Shown here piece by piece: positions 43,423-52,509 of a stretch of DNA of 64,000 nucleotides. The first letter of the stretch is position 1, and the number at the start of each line of letters is the position of its first letter. The stretch spans positions 95,012 to 159,011 of the forward strand of contig JALVOT010000008.1 of assembly GCA_027026255.1 (NCBI GenBank), given 5' to 3'. This DNA is from Caldifarciminota bacterium. Lineage in GTDB: Bacteria > Hydrothermota > Tepidihabitantia > SM23-42. The notes beneath the pieces are model-generated. The model was not told the origin of the DNA and searched no databases. It saw only the letters and a program-made list of their open reading frames with translations. The translations under genes and the position numbers were made by a program.

Positions 43423-45413
43423 TTTAGAAACCTCCTTAGATTGTTATCATTGTACAAAATTTCTTCTAATTTCTGAAGAGGCAGGCCCAACACTGTATCC
43501 TCATCTCCCTCTGATATCTCTGCTCCAAACTCAGCCTTTATTTCTTCAATGTTATATCCACCAGCTTTACCTCTCCACTTGCCACTCGCAATATATTTAT
43601 TTATTACATCCTCACTAAGAGCTTTAAATTTAACAACTGCAGAATCACAACATTTGTAAATGTACTCTATTTTTTTATTAATTACTGCCAATCCGGTGAT
43701 GATCCTATGTTTCGTGTTACTTAATTTACGAAGTATACTGCAGGCATCATTAGCATCTTTAGGCTTGCCTATGATTTCATCATCTTTCACAATTAAAGTA
43801 TCGGCTCCTATTATAGTATCAACCTCTTCACTTTTTGCAATCCGATTAGCTATCTGTTCTGCCTTCTTAATAGCAATTTCTATTGCGATTTCATAAGCAG
43901 TCTTACTTCGAGATTTAAGTTCCCTTATTATTTCATTTTCTCGGATCTCGCTCGGGATCGCGATAAATTCTGGGCCGATCAATTTCATTAATAATATTTT
44001 CCTTCGAGGAGATGAGGAGGCGAGAATTATCTTATAACTTTGATAATCTAAAGCTTTGGGGGAACTACATACATCGATGCAAAGGCCACAGCCTGTGCAG
44101 TAATCTGGATTAACCTGCGGATAGAACTTTGAGGGTATAAAAAACGTTTTTCCGTTTATTTTAACAATATGATTTTTGTAATAAATTAAATATTTATTCA
44201 CAAATGCATCACAATAAAATGTATTTAAGCATTTCGTGCATCTACAGCATTTACTCTTATCCCATTTGATTCTTCTACATACAAGCAATGTATTGCTTTG
44301 ACCTATTTTATCAAGTATCCTTTTTTGTCTTTTTTGAAAATTTAACTTTCTTAATTCCTTAATGTATTCATAAACAATGCTTTTTGAGTTGTTTTTTTGT
44401 ATTTTTTCTAAACCATTTATTAATATTGTACTGCATAACTGAAATGTCTTAGCTCCAAAAATCTTCGCCTCAATAATATCATCCGCTGAAAATAAGCCTC
44501 CGCTCGCAGATATTTCTATATCTTTGTATTTTTTATTTATTACTCTTATCGCCCAGTTTCTTATCCCAGAGAGGCTCCTGCCAGAGAGTTGAGGAAGTTT
44601 TATCTTTTCTATACAAAGTAAACGTTTTTCTTTATCTTCCACAGGAGACTTTAATGTATTTATCAAAGTAACTCCGCTAATACCGTATTCCCAGTTGTAT
44701 TTTTTATTTTCCTGGACAATAGTATTTATGTGGGCACACAGAATAATTATATCAGACCTAAATGGGAGTTTTATAAACAAATTTTTATGTTTTTTCAAGC
44801 CAATATTATTTAAAAGTGTAAACCATTCGAAGATCGAATTCCAGATCGATTGTGCTGAAGGATTAATTACGTATTCATCTATTTCTCTATTACCTAAATA
44901 AAGCATGTTTATTTCTCGCAGTGTATGGCGTGCATTTATCTCGATTACTTTGTATTTATCAAGTCCCGAATTATCAAAAAGTTTACTAAACAAATCGTTC
45001 CAATAGGATATATTACAACTTTTGATTCCCAGGCTTATTATTATTCTGTTGCTTTCAGAATTTATAGCCGGCTTTTGTAGAAATCGCTTTAATTCGTCAA
45101 CAGATAACATTTCCCTTGGTGTATGACCGGTGTTAAAGAGATTTTCATCTCTTTTCCAAACTCGTGTATTCGGTTGACCTGTCTTTTCTTCATCAGGATA
45201 GTAAACCGTCTTTAGAATGACAGCTCCAATATTAAAGAGTTTTCGGTTAAGAAGGAATGTTATCTTTTTTTCAAGTTGATCCAGATCAAAAGTTCCTGAT
45301 ACAGGGTCTATACATGTGGTAGATGCAACCGGTGATGCAGCTATAAAAAAAGGTGATTCAAATTCTTTACCTAAAAAAGTGGTTTTAAAGCTGTCATTCA
45401 CCTCTTCTTTCAT
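43419..45413 (-). CDS. Dihydroorotate-dehydrogenase-like / ferredoxin / Maf fusion
   Basis: 664 residues in one open frame with three parts. Residues ~8-375: an FMN TIM-barrel like PyrD/PreA (FLGKEFESPFFIAASPVAS; phosphate-binding end ASGGLFSADDI...GAKTFQLCS). Residues ~385-450: two 4Fe-4S clusters (CCRCTKCLNTFYC; CTGCGLCIDVC). Residues ~458-664: a complete Maf/Ham1-type nucleotide pyrophosphatase (ILASSSPRRKILLMKL, IIGADTLIVKDDEIIGKP, YIASGKWRGKAGGYNIE, VLGLPLQKLEEIL). PreA-type enzymes reduce or oxidise pyrimidines; Maf hydrolyses non-canonical or modified pyrimidine nucleotides, so a joint role in pyrimidine or modified-base handling is inferred. Coupled to neighbours by four-base overlaps. 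Confidence 0.85.
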   Translation of the reverse strand: MKEEVNDSFKTTFLGKEFESPFFIAASPVASTTCIDPVSGTFDLDQLEKKITFLLNRKLFNIGAVILKTVYYPDEEKTGQPNTRVWKRDENLFNTGHTPREMLSVDELKRFLQKPAINSESNRIIISLGIKSCNISYWNDLFSKLFDNSGLDKYKVIEINARHTLREINMLYLGNREIDEYVINPSAQSIWNSIFEWFTLLNNIGLKKHKNLFIKLPFRSDIIILCAHINTIVQENKKYNWEYGISGVTLINTLKSPVEDKEKRLLCIEKIKLPQLSGRSLSGIRNWAIRVINKKYKDIEISASGGLFSADDIIEAKIFGAKTFQLCSTILINGLEKIQKNNSKSIVYEYIKELRKLNFQKRQKRILDKIGQSNTLLVCRRIKWDKSKCCRCTKCLNTFYCDAFVNKYLIYYKNHIVKINGKTFFIPSKFYPQVNPDYCTGCGLCIDVCSSPKALDYQSYKIILASSSPRRKILLMKLIGPEFIAIPSEIRENEIIRELKSRSKTAYEIAIEIAIKKAEQIANRIAKSEEVDTIIGADTLIVKDDEIIGKPKDANDACSILRKLSNTKHRIITGLAVINKKIEYIYKCCDSAVVKFKALSEDVINKYIASGKWRGKAGGYNIEEIKAEFGAEISEGDEDTVLGLPLQKLEEILYNDNNLRRFLK

Positions 45414-46798
45414 ATTTCTTCTGGAAATATAGGCTCACCATTAGTTAAATCTTCGGTTCCATTATAAATTTTAACATTTTTAATGTCTTCTTTCTTTTTT
45501 ATGCTATCAACGATAGATTTTAAGAAAACATCATGTGTCTCTATCAAATTCTTTTCGCTTATATCACCCACCTTGCCTATTGGATTGTGCGAAACTAATC
45601 TCAACCACCTATTCTTTTCATCTCCTTTGTTAAAATATTTCTTCAAATATATTAACTTATAAAAAACCTCTTTCGGAACACCATTTTGATGTTCGACAAT
45701 GAAATAATTTTTTGGGTCATGTCCGGAAAGATTTTTAAGTTCCGCCTCTAAATCAAATTTTTTTATCCAATCTATTAATTTTTTTATTTCGTCTTTTTGT
45801 ATCCAGATTTCTTTTAGATTCTTTCTTCCACGCTTAAAGGATGAAAATATTCTGACATAGGGTGTTGTTTTTTTTGAAAAGCCACCGCTTTGCAATTGCG
45901 AAAATATTGCATTAAAAAGTTGGATTCCAACATCTACCTCAGCAGCCCAAAAGTATTTTTCTCTTTCTGCTTTCAATTTTTCAAAACTAATATCAACTAA
46001 TATTAAATCAGCTGGAAAGATTTCTAATATCGCTTCAAATTCAGTAGGGTCTTTTATGCCTCTCATAATAATATTTTTGCTTTTAACTTTGTATTTTATT
46101 AATGTATAAAACGGTAGAAAAGTCTTTGTGTAATCGCCCAAAACATCATCAATTATTAGAATAAACACGCTATTTTTGATTAATGCTTTCTCGTCTTCAC
46201 TCAACCCGAAAAATATATTTAACTGCTCTTCACCCCTTTGTGGAATATTTTCATTTTCCTCATTCCCACCACTTCGTGATTCTTTTTTAGAAATAATCAA
46301 TTTCTCAACAGAAGGATTTTTACCAGAGTGTGGATGCGCAACAATCTTGGAAATAAATCCTATGTCTTCAAATTGAGTTATATCTCTTATTTTTACAAAA
46401 TTAGGCACGTCTCCCCTTTCAGGGGAAATGACTACTTTAAACTCACCAAAATATTCACAATCTTCAATCTCAGGTTTAATTACACCGTTAACATAAATAT
46501 CATAATTATACTCTCCTTTTGATAGTAAGAGGTCTACTATCATAGAAATCATAAAACCTGTAGAAGAAAGCTTATTCTCATCCTTAAAATAACTCAAATC
46601 TTCATCAATTATAAAATAAAGTTGATAATCAGAAAACTTTGCAGAATAAAATTTGTAAAAATAGGAATCCTTTTGAGGGACCTCATAAAAACATGAGTCA
46701 TCCAGTAATTTGCTTTTGGCAAATCTAAAATACCTTTCGAGGCTTGTTTTTATTTCTTCACCCCTTTTTGTATAGAATATTTTAATTTTATTCATCAC
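45410..46798 (-). CDS. Uncharacterised protein with receiver-like domain
   Basis: 462 residues, not recognised as a family. The middle (about 205-330) reads like a receiver: FILIIDDVLGDYTKTFL (acidic pair), ADLILVDISFEKL (phosphoacceptor position), and VRIFSSFKRGRKN in the T/S-loop position. The N-terminal 130 residues (FYTKRGEEIKTSLERYFRFA...) and the C-terminal 120 residues are unassigned. Overlaps the upstream gene by 11 bases and the fusion gene by four. The context suggests it takes part in the same phosphorelay. Confidence 0.6.
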   Translation of the reverse strand: MMNKIKIFYTKRGEEIKTSLERYFRFAKSKLLDDSCFYEVPQKDSYFYKFYSAKFSDYQLYFIIDEDLSYFKDENKLSSTGFMISMIVDLLLSKGEYNYDIYVNGVIKPEIEDCEYFGEFKVVISPERGDVPNFVKIRDITQFEDIGFISKIVAHPHSGKNPSVEKLIISKKESRSGGNEENENIPQRGEEQLNIFFGLSEDEKALIKNSVFILIIDDVLGDYTKTFLPFYTLIKYKVKSKNIIMRGIKDPTEFEAILEIFPADLILVDISFEKLKAEREKYFWAAEVDVGIQLFNAIFSQLQSGGFSKKTTPYVRIFSSFKRGRKNLKEIWIQKDEIKKLIDWIKKFDLEAELKNLSGHDPKNYFIVEHQNGVPKEVFYKLIYLKKYFNKGDEKNRWLRLVSHNPIGKVGDISEKNLIETHDVFLKSIVDSIKKKEDIKNVKIYNGTEDLTNGEPIFPEEI

Positions 46799-47897
46799 TA
46801 CTAAACAGTTTACCCCTCAATCTATTCAGACATTCATCAAGTGTGCAGAACCAGGAGTGGAAATCTGTTACTTCAAGTTCAGAGTTCAATTTGTTCCAGT
46901 CAAATCCGAAGATTTCTTCAACATCAGCCGATTCAATTGTCTTTCCATTATTCAATTTTTGAATCTTGCAATCCATCAGGCACATGAACTGGAGAATCGG
47001 GGAATCTTGGGATTTGAAGATTAAAGATTGAGGGTAGATTTTTTCTTTATTGAATGGAGCATCATTTTCATAATCCAATCCACAGATATTCAAAAGTATT
47101 TCCCAATATTTCTTTACATCCTCAATTTTCTTCTTTTCATCATCAATCAAATCAATAATCGCATCATTACCATTTGCTAATAGATTTGGATCTTTTGGTG
47201 GGACAGGAACACATTCAATTTTTCCCTTACCACCACACTCCATTGTCAATCTTCTATCTTCCTTTTTCTTCTCTTTATTACCAATCTTCCATCTTCCATC
47301 ATCCATCTTCCCTTTAACGACCATATACCACAAATTCGCCAGTTTCTGCCGATAGTAATTTGCTGATTTACTTTCTAATACCTCTTTCAGGTAATCTTTG
47401 GCAATATCCTTCTTTTTTTCATCATTCCAACATTCCAAAATCCCCATCAAATCAATATCGAGCGGCAACCAAAGATGCGCGATGAGGTGGATGAGAAGGG
47501 TGAGGAATTTGTTTAACTCATTTTTTTTTAACTCGTCAATTACCCTGTAATCACATTTTTTTATTTTATCTACTATCTTCTCCTGTGTAGTATGGAAACC
47601 ATATATCTTAAACTGTTTCCCCTCATCGGCTTCTCGCAATTTCTTTAAACTTTTATCCTTAGTCCACCTGTGAATCAATATTACTTTTATTTCTTTGGTC
47701 TTTGCAAATTTCAAATGACAGGAAGGCATTTCAGGATAGCTATCGTAATTTTCTCTTCCAATAAAAAACCAGTTCCCAATTTGCCTATAATTAATGGTTT
47801 CATCGTTACAGCGGAAAGAATCTTCTTCCTTATGTCGTTCCTTCTCAATCTTATTAAATATCGCTTCACAAATGACAAGAACTTTGTAATTGTTCAT
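46788..47897 (-). CDS. Uncharacterised protein carrying an in-frame repeat insertion
   Basis: 369 residues, no family recognised. N-terminal MNNYKVLVICEAIFNKIEKE, a helical centre rich in Lys/Leu, and an Asp-rich C-terminus. At about residues 197-225 it reads GKMDDGRWKIGNKEKKKEDR, encoded by the same purine-rich words (ATGGAAGAT-type) found in intergenic tracts around the S23 genes and in the S23 protein A start. This looks like a repeat inserted in frame. Four-base overlap with the kinase gene upstream. Confidence 0.55.
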   Translation of the reverse strand: MNNYKVLVICEAIFNKIEKERHKEEDSFRCNDETINYRQIGNWFFIGRENYDSYPEMPSCHLKFAKTKEIKVILIHRWTKDKSLKKLREADEGKQFKIYGFHTTQEKIVDKIKKCDYRVIDELKKNELNKFLTLLIHLIAHLWLPLDIDLMGILECWNDEKKKDIAKDYLKEVLESKSANYYRQKLANLWYMVVKGKMDDGRWKIGNKEKKKEDRRLTMECGGKGKIECVPVPPKDPNLLANGNDAIIDLIDDEKKKIEDVKKYWEILLNICGLDYENDAPFNKEKIYPQSLIFKSQDSPILQFMCLMDCKIQKLNNGKTIESADVEEIFGFDWNKLNSELEVTDFHSWFCTLDECLNRLRGKLFSSDE

Positions 47898-50377
47898 TTT
47901 AACACTCCCCAGAATACCTTATATTTCTTTTCTAAAATATCATTATCGTTAGCTTTAAGAGCTCTTATAAACACAGATCTGTCTATTTGCCGGCTATTTG
48001 CCCATAAGCATTTTAGAAGTATTTCCTTGCTTAAAGGTTTTGCTCTACCAGTAACTATCCTTATATAGGGAGGTAAATTTCCAGGTTTAATATCATATAA
48101 CCCTTCCTTTACATCTAACATTCCCAAATGGAATACAACACAGTCGTAATCTTTTAAATCATGAAAATTATCTTTATCTTCAGAAACTACAAAGATGTTA
48201 ATCTCTTTCAGTTTCCTCAACTCACTTTCAAATTTATCATGTAGCTCATTATCAATTATTAGAATCTTAAAAGCCAGGATAGAACATATTTCCAAGTCAA
48301 CTATCTTTTTCTTTACATCATCAGCATTTTTTAAAAGAGGTGAACACTTGGACCCAAAATATCTGAATATCCTATAAGAAGGCTCATGGTGAAAAACTAA
48401 TTTTACAGCGTTGGAATGATTGCATTCTTCTGAATGGGAAAAATGAAACTCTGGAGCAATAGCATTCTCTCGGCAATTAATAAGTTGTTCTATTTTATTC
48501 CAATATTCCATTTGCCACGCCTCTTGCCATTTCTTGTTCACCTTATCGCAAAACTTAATTACTATACCTCTATCTTTAAATATCTTCTCCCACCATTTTT
48601 CAAGCAATAGGGAATACTTTCCTTGTTCACTACCACATCCATTATATTCGTCTTCGGTGATAAAAATGCTTCTTTTTTTAATCCAATCTTCCCATCTTTT
48701 CATCGATTCATCTTTGTTTAAATTCAAATCTCTTTCGTTCCCTAACCAGCAGAGTTTTTGTGGCAGGACATCCCAGTTTTGCAATATAAAATCGATATCT
48801 TCGAGATTAACAACGAGAAAATCAGGTTTTACTTTCTTACCCGAGCTTATCTCGTTGATTGTTCCTCTATCCCCTTTGTCAACATATTTTGCTAAAGGTA
48901 TTTTGAATCTATATCCTAATTCTTCCCCGTCTTTGAAAGCTTCCAAATTTTCTTTGCCAGGCAATCCCAAATTTCTTCCAATTAGTATATTGGCGCATAT
49001 TTGCATTTCTTTTATCCCTGGGTTGTCAAAATCAGTTTTCCCTTCAGCATCAATTATCTCACTGTTTTCAATAATGTCATTAATGTCATTTACCTTTTCA
49101 TCAATAGAATCAACAATATAATCAGACTTTATTTCAATAATTACGTCTGTATTGTCTTTTTTAACAGAGAATTGAATAGTGGGTCCATTTTCTGCTTCTT
49201 TATCATCGGAACGTGGTTTGCAGTGTTTTAGAACATTTCTTGCATAATTTTCAAAAATAATATAAATAGCATGGACTCCTATTTCTCCATATCCTGGACT
49301 TATAATTAATTCCTCATCGCATTTAGGGCCATTTACCCACACATTTTCTCTGCAGCTTGCCTCTGCAAAGAATTTTCTGAAGAGTTTAGCCCCTTTGTTT
49401 TCATTTAGATACTTTAAGGTATCGTTTAAATTAACTTTGCCCTCAGAGATTGGGTCATATATATTAATAATATTTAATAAAGCGGTTTTTTCATTTATGT
49501 ATTGAAGATATTCTTCAATCCCATCCATATTTTTCTTTATTCTCGGAATTACGTGCGAACCATGATGGTGAGCAAAATTTCTTATCATAATGGCAGCGAC
49601 AGCGGAGCGGAGGGCATGTTTACGTGAAATTAGATGGTTTTGTTCGATTTCATTGTGAATAAAGAACGCAGACACGAGCAACTTAAGTAATTCCACTTCA
49701 TCTGACTCCAAGTTTTCCTTAAGAAAAATACTAATACCGGATGAGGGATGCTTACCTACTATATGAACAGGTTGATAATAAATACATTTTGCATCCTTTA
49801 TAACCGATATGATACTAATAAGTGAGTAAAGAAAATCACGCCTATCTTTATCCTCTAAAGATTTAAAGTATTCCTGGTTTTTCAAAGTACCTTCTAAAAA
49901 CATTTTTATTGCGTCGTCTGTCTCACTCATTGTTTTTATTGTTATAGTTATTAGGTCGTTGGCCTCATCGTATGCGTAGGCAAAACGGTTATTTTTTTTA
50001 ATTAGTAAACCTGAGCGTTGAGTATTTTCCTTCTCAGGTATGATTTTACTATATACAATATCTCTAACGGAAGCCTTTATTTTAAGTTTTTCGCGGTTTT
50101 CTTGATCATTTTTCCACCACTGCTTTATTTGATCATTTTTTACATTTGCCGGATAGTAAAAAATTTCAGCTTTCTGGGGTTTAATCCAACTATTAGTTAA
50201 TCTATTATAAATAAGTAAAGTAAAAAATAATATTTTATTTGAGATATTGCAATCAATCAATTTGAGATTTTTAAAGAATTCCTTCGCGGACTTATATATA
50301 GATTCTACATTACTTATATCGAATTGAGGATTGTGGAGGTAAGTATTAATGATGCGAATTAAATTTTTTTTACACAT
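47894..50377 (-). CDS. Unusual histidine kinase with C-terminal receiver-like domain
   Basis: 827 residues, no membrane segment seen, so probably cytoplasmic. Residues 1-260: an unassigned sensor region. Near 265-290: an H-box-like helix IMIRNFAHHHGSHVIPRIKK, with three adjacent histidines and GSH instead of the usual HE(I/L)xxP. Then an ATPase domain (about 370-500) with N-box IYIIFENYARNVLKH and a GIKEMQICANILIGRNLG segment. The last ~150 residues form a receiver-like unit (FKILIIDNELHDKFES; CVVFHLGMLD) lacking a clear phosphoacceptor. Overlaps the synthase gene upstream by 19 bases. Likely the sensor of the cluster. Confidence 0.7.
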   Translation of the reverse strand: MCKKNLIRIINTYLHNPQFDISNVESIYKSAKEFFKNLKLIDCNISNKILFFTLLIYNRLTNSWIKPQKAEIFYYPANVKNDQIKQWWKNDQENREKLKIKASVRDIVYSKIIPEKENTQRSGLLIKKNNRFAYAYDEANDLITITIKTMSETDDAIKMFLEGTLKNQEYFKSLEDKDRRDFLYSLISIISVIKDAKCIYYQPVHIVGKHPSSGISIFLKENLESDEVELLKLLVSAFFIHNEIEQNHLISRKHALRSAVAAIMIRNFAHHHGSHVIPRIKKNMDGIEEYLQYINEKTALLNIINIYDPISEGKVNLNDTLKYLNENKGAKLFRKFFAEASCRENVWVNGPKCDEELIISPGYGEIGVHAIYIIFENYARNVLKHCKPRSDDKEAENGPTIQFSVKKDNTDVIIEIKSDYIVDSIDEKVNDINDIIENSEIIDAEGKTDFDNPGIKEMQICANILIGRNLGLPGKENLEAFKDGEELGYRFKIPLAKYVDKGDRGTINEISSGKKVKPDFLVVNLEDIDFILQNWDVLPQKLCWLGNERDLNLNKDESMKRWEDWIKKRSIFITEDEYNGCGSEQGKYSLLLEKWWEKIFKDRGIVIKFCDKVNKKWQEAWQMEYWNKIEQLINCRENAIAPEFHFSHSEECNHSNAVKLVFHHEPSYRIFRYFGSKCSPLLKNADDVKKKIVDLEICSILAFKILIIDNELHDKFESELRKLKEINIFVVSEDKDNFHDLKDYDCVVFHLGMLDVKEGLYDIKPGNLPPYIRIVTGRAKPLSKEILLKCLWANSRQIDRSVFIRALKANDNDILEKKYKVFWGVLK

Positions 50378-51552
50378 TTTAGTGCAATAGCTATTACTTC
50401 TGCTTCTGTCAATCCAAGAAGCTGGATTCTTCTGTTGTAATCTTCAATAAGACCGGATAGTTGTGAAGTTATCTGTTTCATTTTTCTCATCGACACTTCG
50501 CGGATACGAGACCGAAACTCAGTAAATAAATTTTGATTCATATCGATTTCATGTTTTTTTAGAATTTCTTTCAATACTGTTCTCCCACTATGTTTTCCAT
50601 AAATGAATTTACGCTCCCTTTCCAGATCTTCAGAAGGAATTGCCTCAAACGCCCTTGGTTTCTTTTTTATCATATGAATCGGTATTCCACTTTCGTACCT
50701 ATATAAGAAATTACCTTTTATAGGTGATATAGGGGATATAGTAATTCCAGTCAATTTTTGCAGTTTACTTGACAAGTTCAAAACTTCTTTTATATTTATG
50801 TCATTATCAATGTGAAGTAAATATTTGCAACCAACAGCAACCTCACATAAATCTGCAATTCCGCTTCTTTCTCCGTATCCATTGATTGAAACTACAGGTA
50901 TATCTGCGCCGGCTTCAATTGCTGCCAATGTATTAGCTGTTGCCAACCCAAAATCATTATGACAATGAATTCCAATTTTAGTTCCATTTGGAAGCAATTT
51001 CTTATAATAGCTAATATTTTTAAATATTTGTAATGGTGTAAGTATCCCAATTGTATCGCAGTACAGAACCATGTTTACTTTTTGCTCTTGCAATAAGTCT
51101 TGAGTAAATTTAATCAGTTCCTCAATAGGAGTACGGCTCGCATCCGCTAAGACAAGGTTAAAAGCAATATTTGAATCTCTGAATAACTTTAGAAGTTCTA
51201 TAACTTCTCTCTTTATCGTCATTATGCCTTTCGACATCATTGTGTTGCTAAATTGCTCGTTTGCAGGAATCAATAAATTACACGTCTTAATACCTAAATT
51301 ATGAGCCTTTTTTACTTCATCAATGGATATAAGCACAGTTACGCTAATATAATCTAAAAGATTATTTTTCTTAAGTAAATGAATAGAATCTAATTCCAAA
51401 TTCAATATACCTAATTCAACATTTGCTATTCCAGCTTTTACTAAACGTTCGACTATCCTTTTCTTTTCCATTGCATCAAAACAAATCCCAGCCATCTGTT
51501 CACCTTCGCGAAGCGTTGAGTCGAAGAAAGAAATTTTCCTATTGGTTTCCAT
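50359..51552 (-). CDS. Homocitrate/isopropylmalate synthase-like enzyme
   Basis: 397 residues of the HMGL-like alkylmalate synthase family: acetyl-CoA plus a 2-oxo acid. The signature is DSTLREGEQMAGI near residue 10 (LREGEQ is the form I recall from homocitrate synthases; LRDGEQ is commoner in LeuA). HCHNDFGLATANTLAAIEAGA carries the metal-binding His-x-His near 198, and GYGERSGIADLCEV follows. A C-terminal extension (about 290-397) contains YGKHSGRTVL but no full LeuA allosteric domain. No leucine- or lysine-pathway genes are nearby; with the methyltransferase it may serve a small-molecule pathway tied to the transporter. Confidence 0.82.
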   Translation of the reverse strand: METNRKISFFDSTLREGEQMAGICFDAMEKKRIVERLVKAGIANVELGILNLELDSIHLLKKNNLLDYISVTVLISIDEVKKAHNLGIKTCNLLIPANEQFSNTMMSKGIMTIKREVIELLKLFRDSNIAFNLVLADASRTPIEELIKFTQDLLQEQKVNMVLYCDTIGILTPLQIFKNISYYKKLLPNGTKIGIHCHNDFGLATANTLAAIEAGADIPVVSINGYGERSGIADLCEVAVGCKYLLHIDNDINIKEVLNLSSKLQKLTGITISPISPIKGNFLYRYESGIPIHMIKKKPRAFEAIPSEDLERERKFIYGKHSGRTVLKEILKKHEIDMNQNLFTEFRSRIREVSMRKMKQITSQLSGLIEDYNRRIQLLGLTEAEVIAIALKCVKKI

Positions 51553-52502
51553 TATTTAACATTCCTCCATATGTTAAATTCCAACATATGTTCATACTCA
51601 GTTAATTCATAAATATCAATTTCTTTTATTCGACACCACTTTTGCATCTCCTTATAAAGCTTTTCTTTTTGCTCGCTACTAATACCATATCCTAAAGCAT
51701 GTATACATCCAACTTTTATCATTTCCAAAAATTTTAAATAAGAAATTTGACTTGCAAATTTTACCGAAAAGGTATCTATATGCTCCCACGACTCCTCAAG
51801 AAACGCCGATATTCTGGACAGATCAAAAACCATTTGTAAACTTTTATCAAATTCAATTCCCATATTTTCCCTTATATTATAGTATTCACGCCAAAAATCA
51901 GCAAAGTCGGTAGCATTTCCATCAATGGAACCACACATCTCCTTTATCAACATATCATTTTGGGATACTATACAGAGAATACCTAATGATCGTAAAATCC
52001 TCTGCATTTCTGTCAAAGTGAACTGATAATTAACCAAACAATGCATTACACCACTCAAAATCGCCAAATCAAAATAACTAGTTGGAAAGGGTAATCTAAA
52101 ATCCATATCGGCATAACCATAAATTAGTTTATTGTTTTTTACATAGTTAACAGCAATGGGGTCCTTCCATAACTTTTTTTCAAAAGATCTCAACATAGGC
52201 GGTGAATTGTCAATACCTACAATTTGCCAGGTTACGAACGACTCAGATAAAATATTAGGTATGCTTAAAGTAAAATTACCTGTTCCAATTCCACCATCAA
52301 ATACATGGAACTTTTCTTTATTTTCAAAGAAAGATAGTATCTTCGAAAGTGAAGAAGTTAGTTTATCTGTTTTTAGAAAATCACGTGTTTTATCAAAATA
52401 TTTTACAACATCTTCTTGCAGATAAATGTGATTTTTTCTCTGGTAAAAGGTCTGATTATAATCAAGTTTATATTTATCCTCTGTTTGTAGTAAAAGAGTC
52501 AT
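51552..52502 (-). CDS. SAM-dependent methyltransferase
   Basis: 316 residues, class I fold. Motif I is HVFDGGIGTGNFTLSI near residue 73, the acidic residue binding SAM ribose is in VGIDNSPPMLRSF, motif IV is LAILSGVMHCLVNYQF, followed by LTEMQRILRSLGILCIVSQ. The target is unknown (small molecule likely). Shares one base with the synthase gene and lies seven bases after the binding-protein gene, so it belongs to the sigma-54-driven run. Confidence 0.82.
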   Translation of the reverse strand: MTLLLQTEDKYKLDYNQTFYQRKNHIYLQEDVVKYFDKTRDFLKTDKLTSSLSKILSFFENKEKFHVFDGGIGTGNFTLSIPNILSESFVTWQIVGIDNSPPMLRSFEKKLWKDPIAVNYVKNNKLIYGYADMDFRLPFPTSYFDLAILSGVMHCLVNYQFTLTEMQRILRSLGILCIVSQNDMLIKEMCGSIDGNATDFADFWREYYNIRENMGIEFDKSLQMVFDLSRISAFLEESWEHIDTFSVKFASQISYLKFLEMIKVGCIHALGYGISSEQKEKLYKEMQKWCRIKEIDIYELTEYEHMLEFNIWRNVK

Positions 52503-52509
52503 ACCCTAT

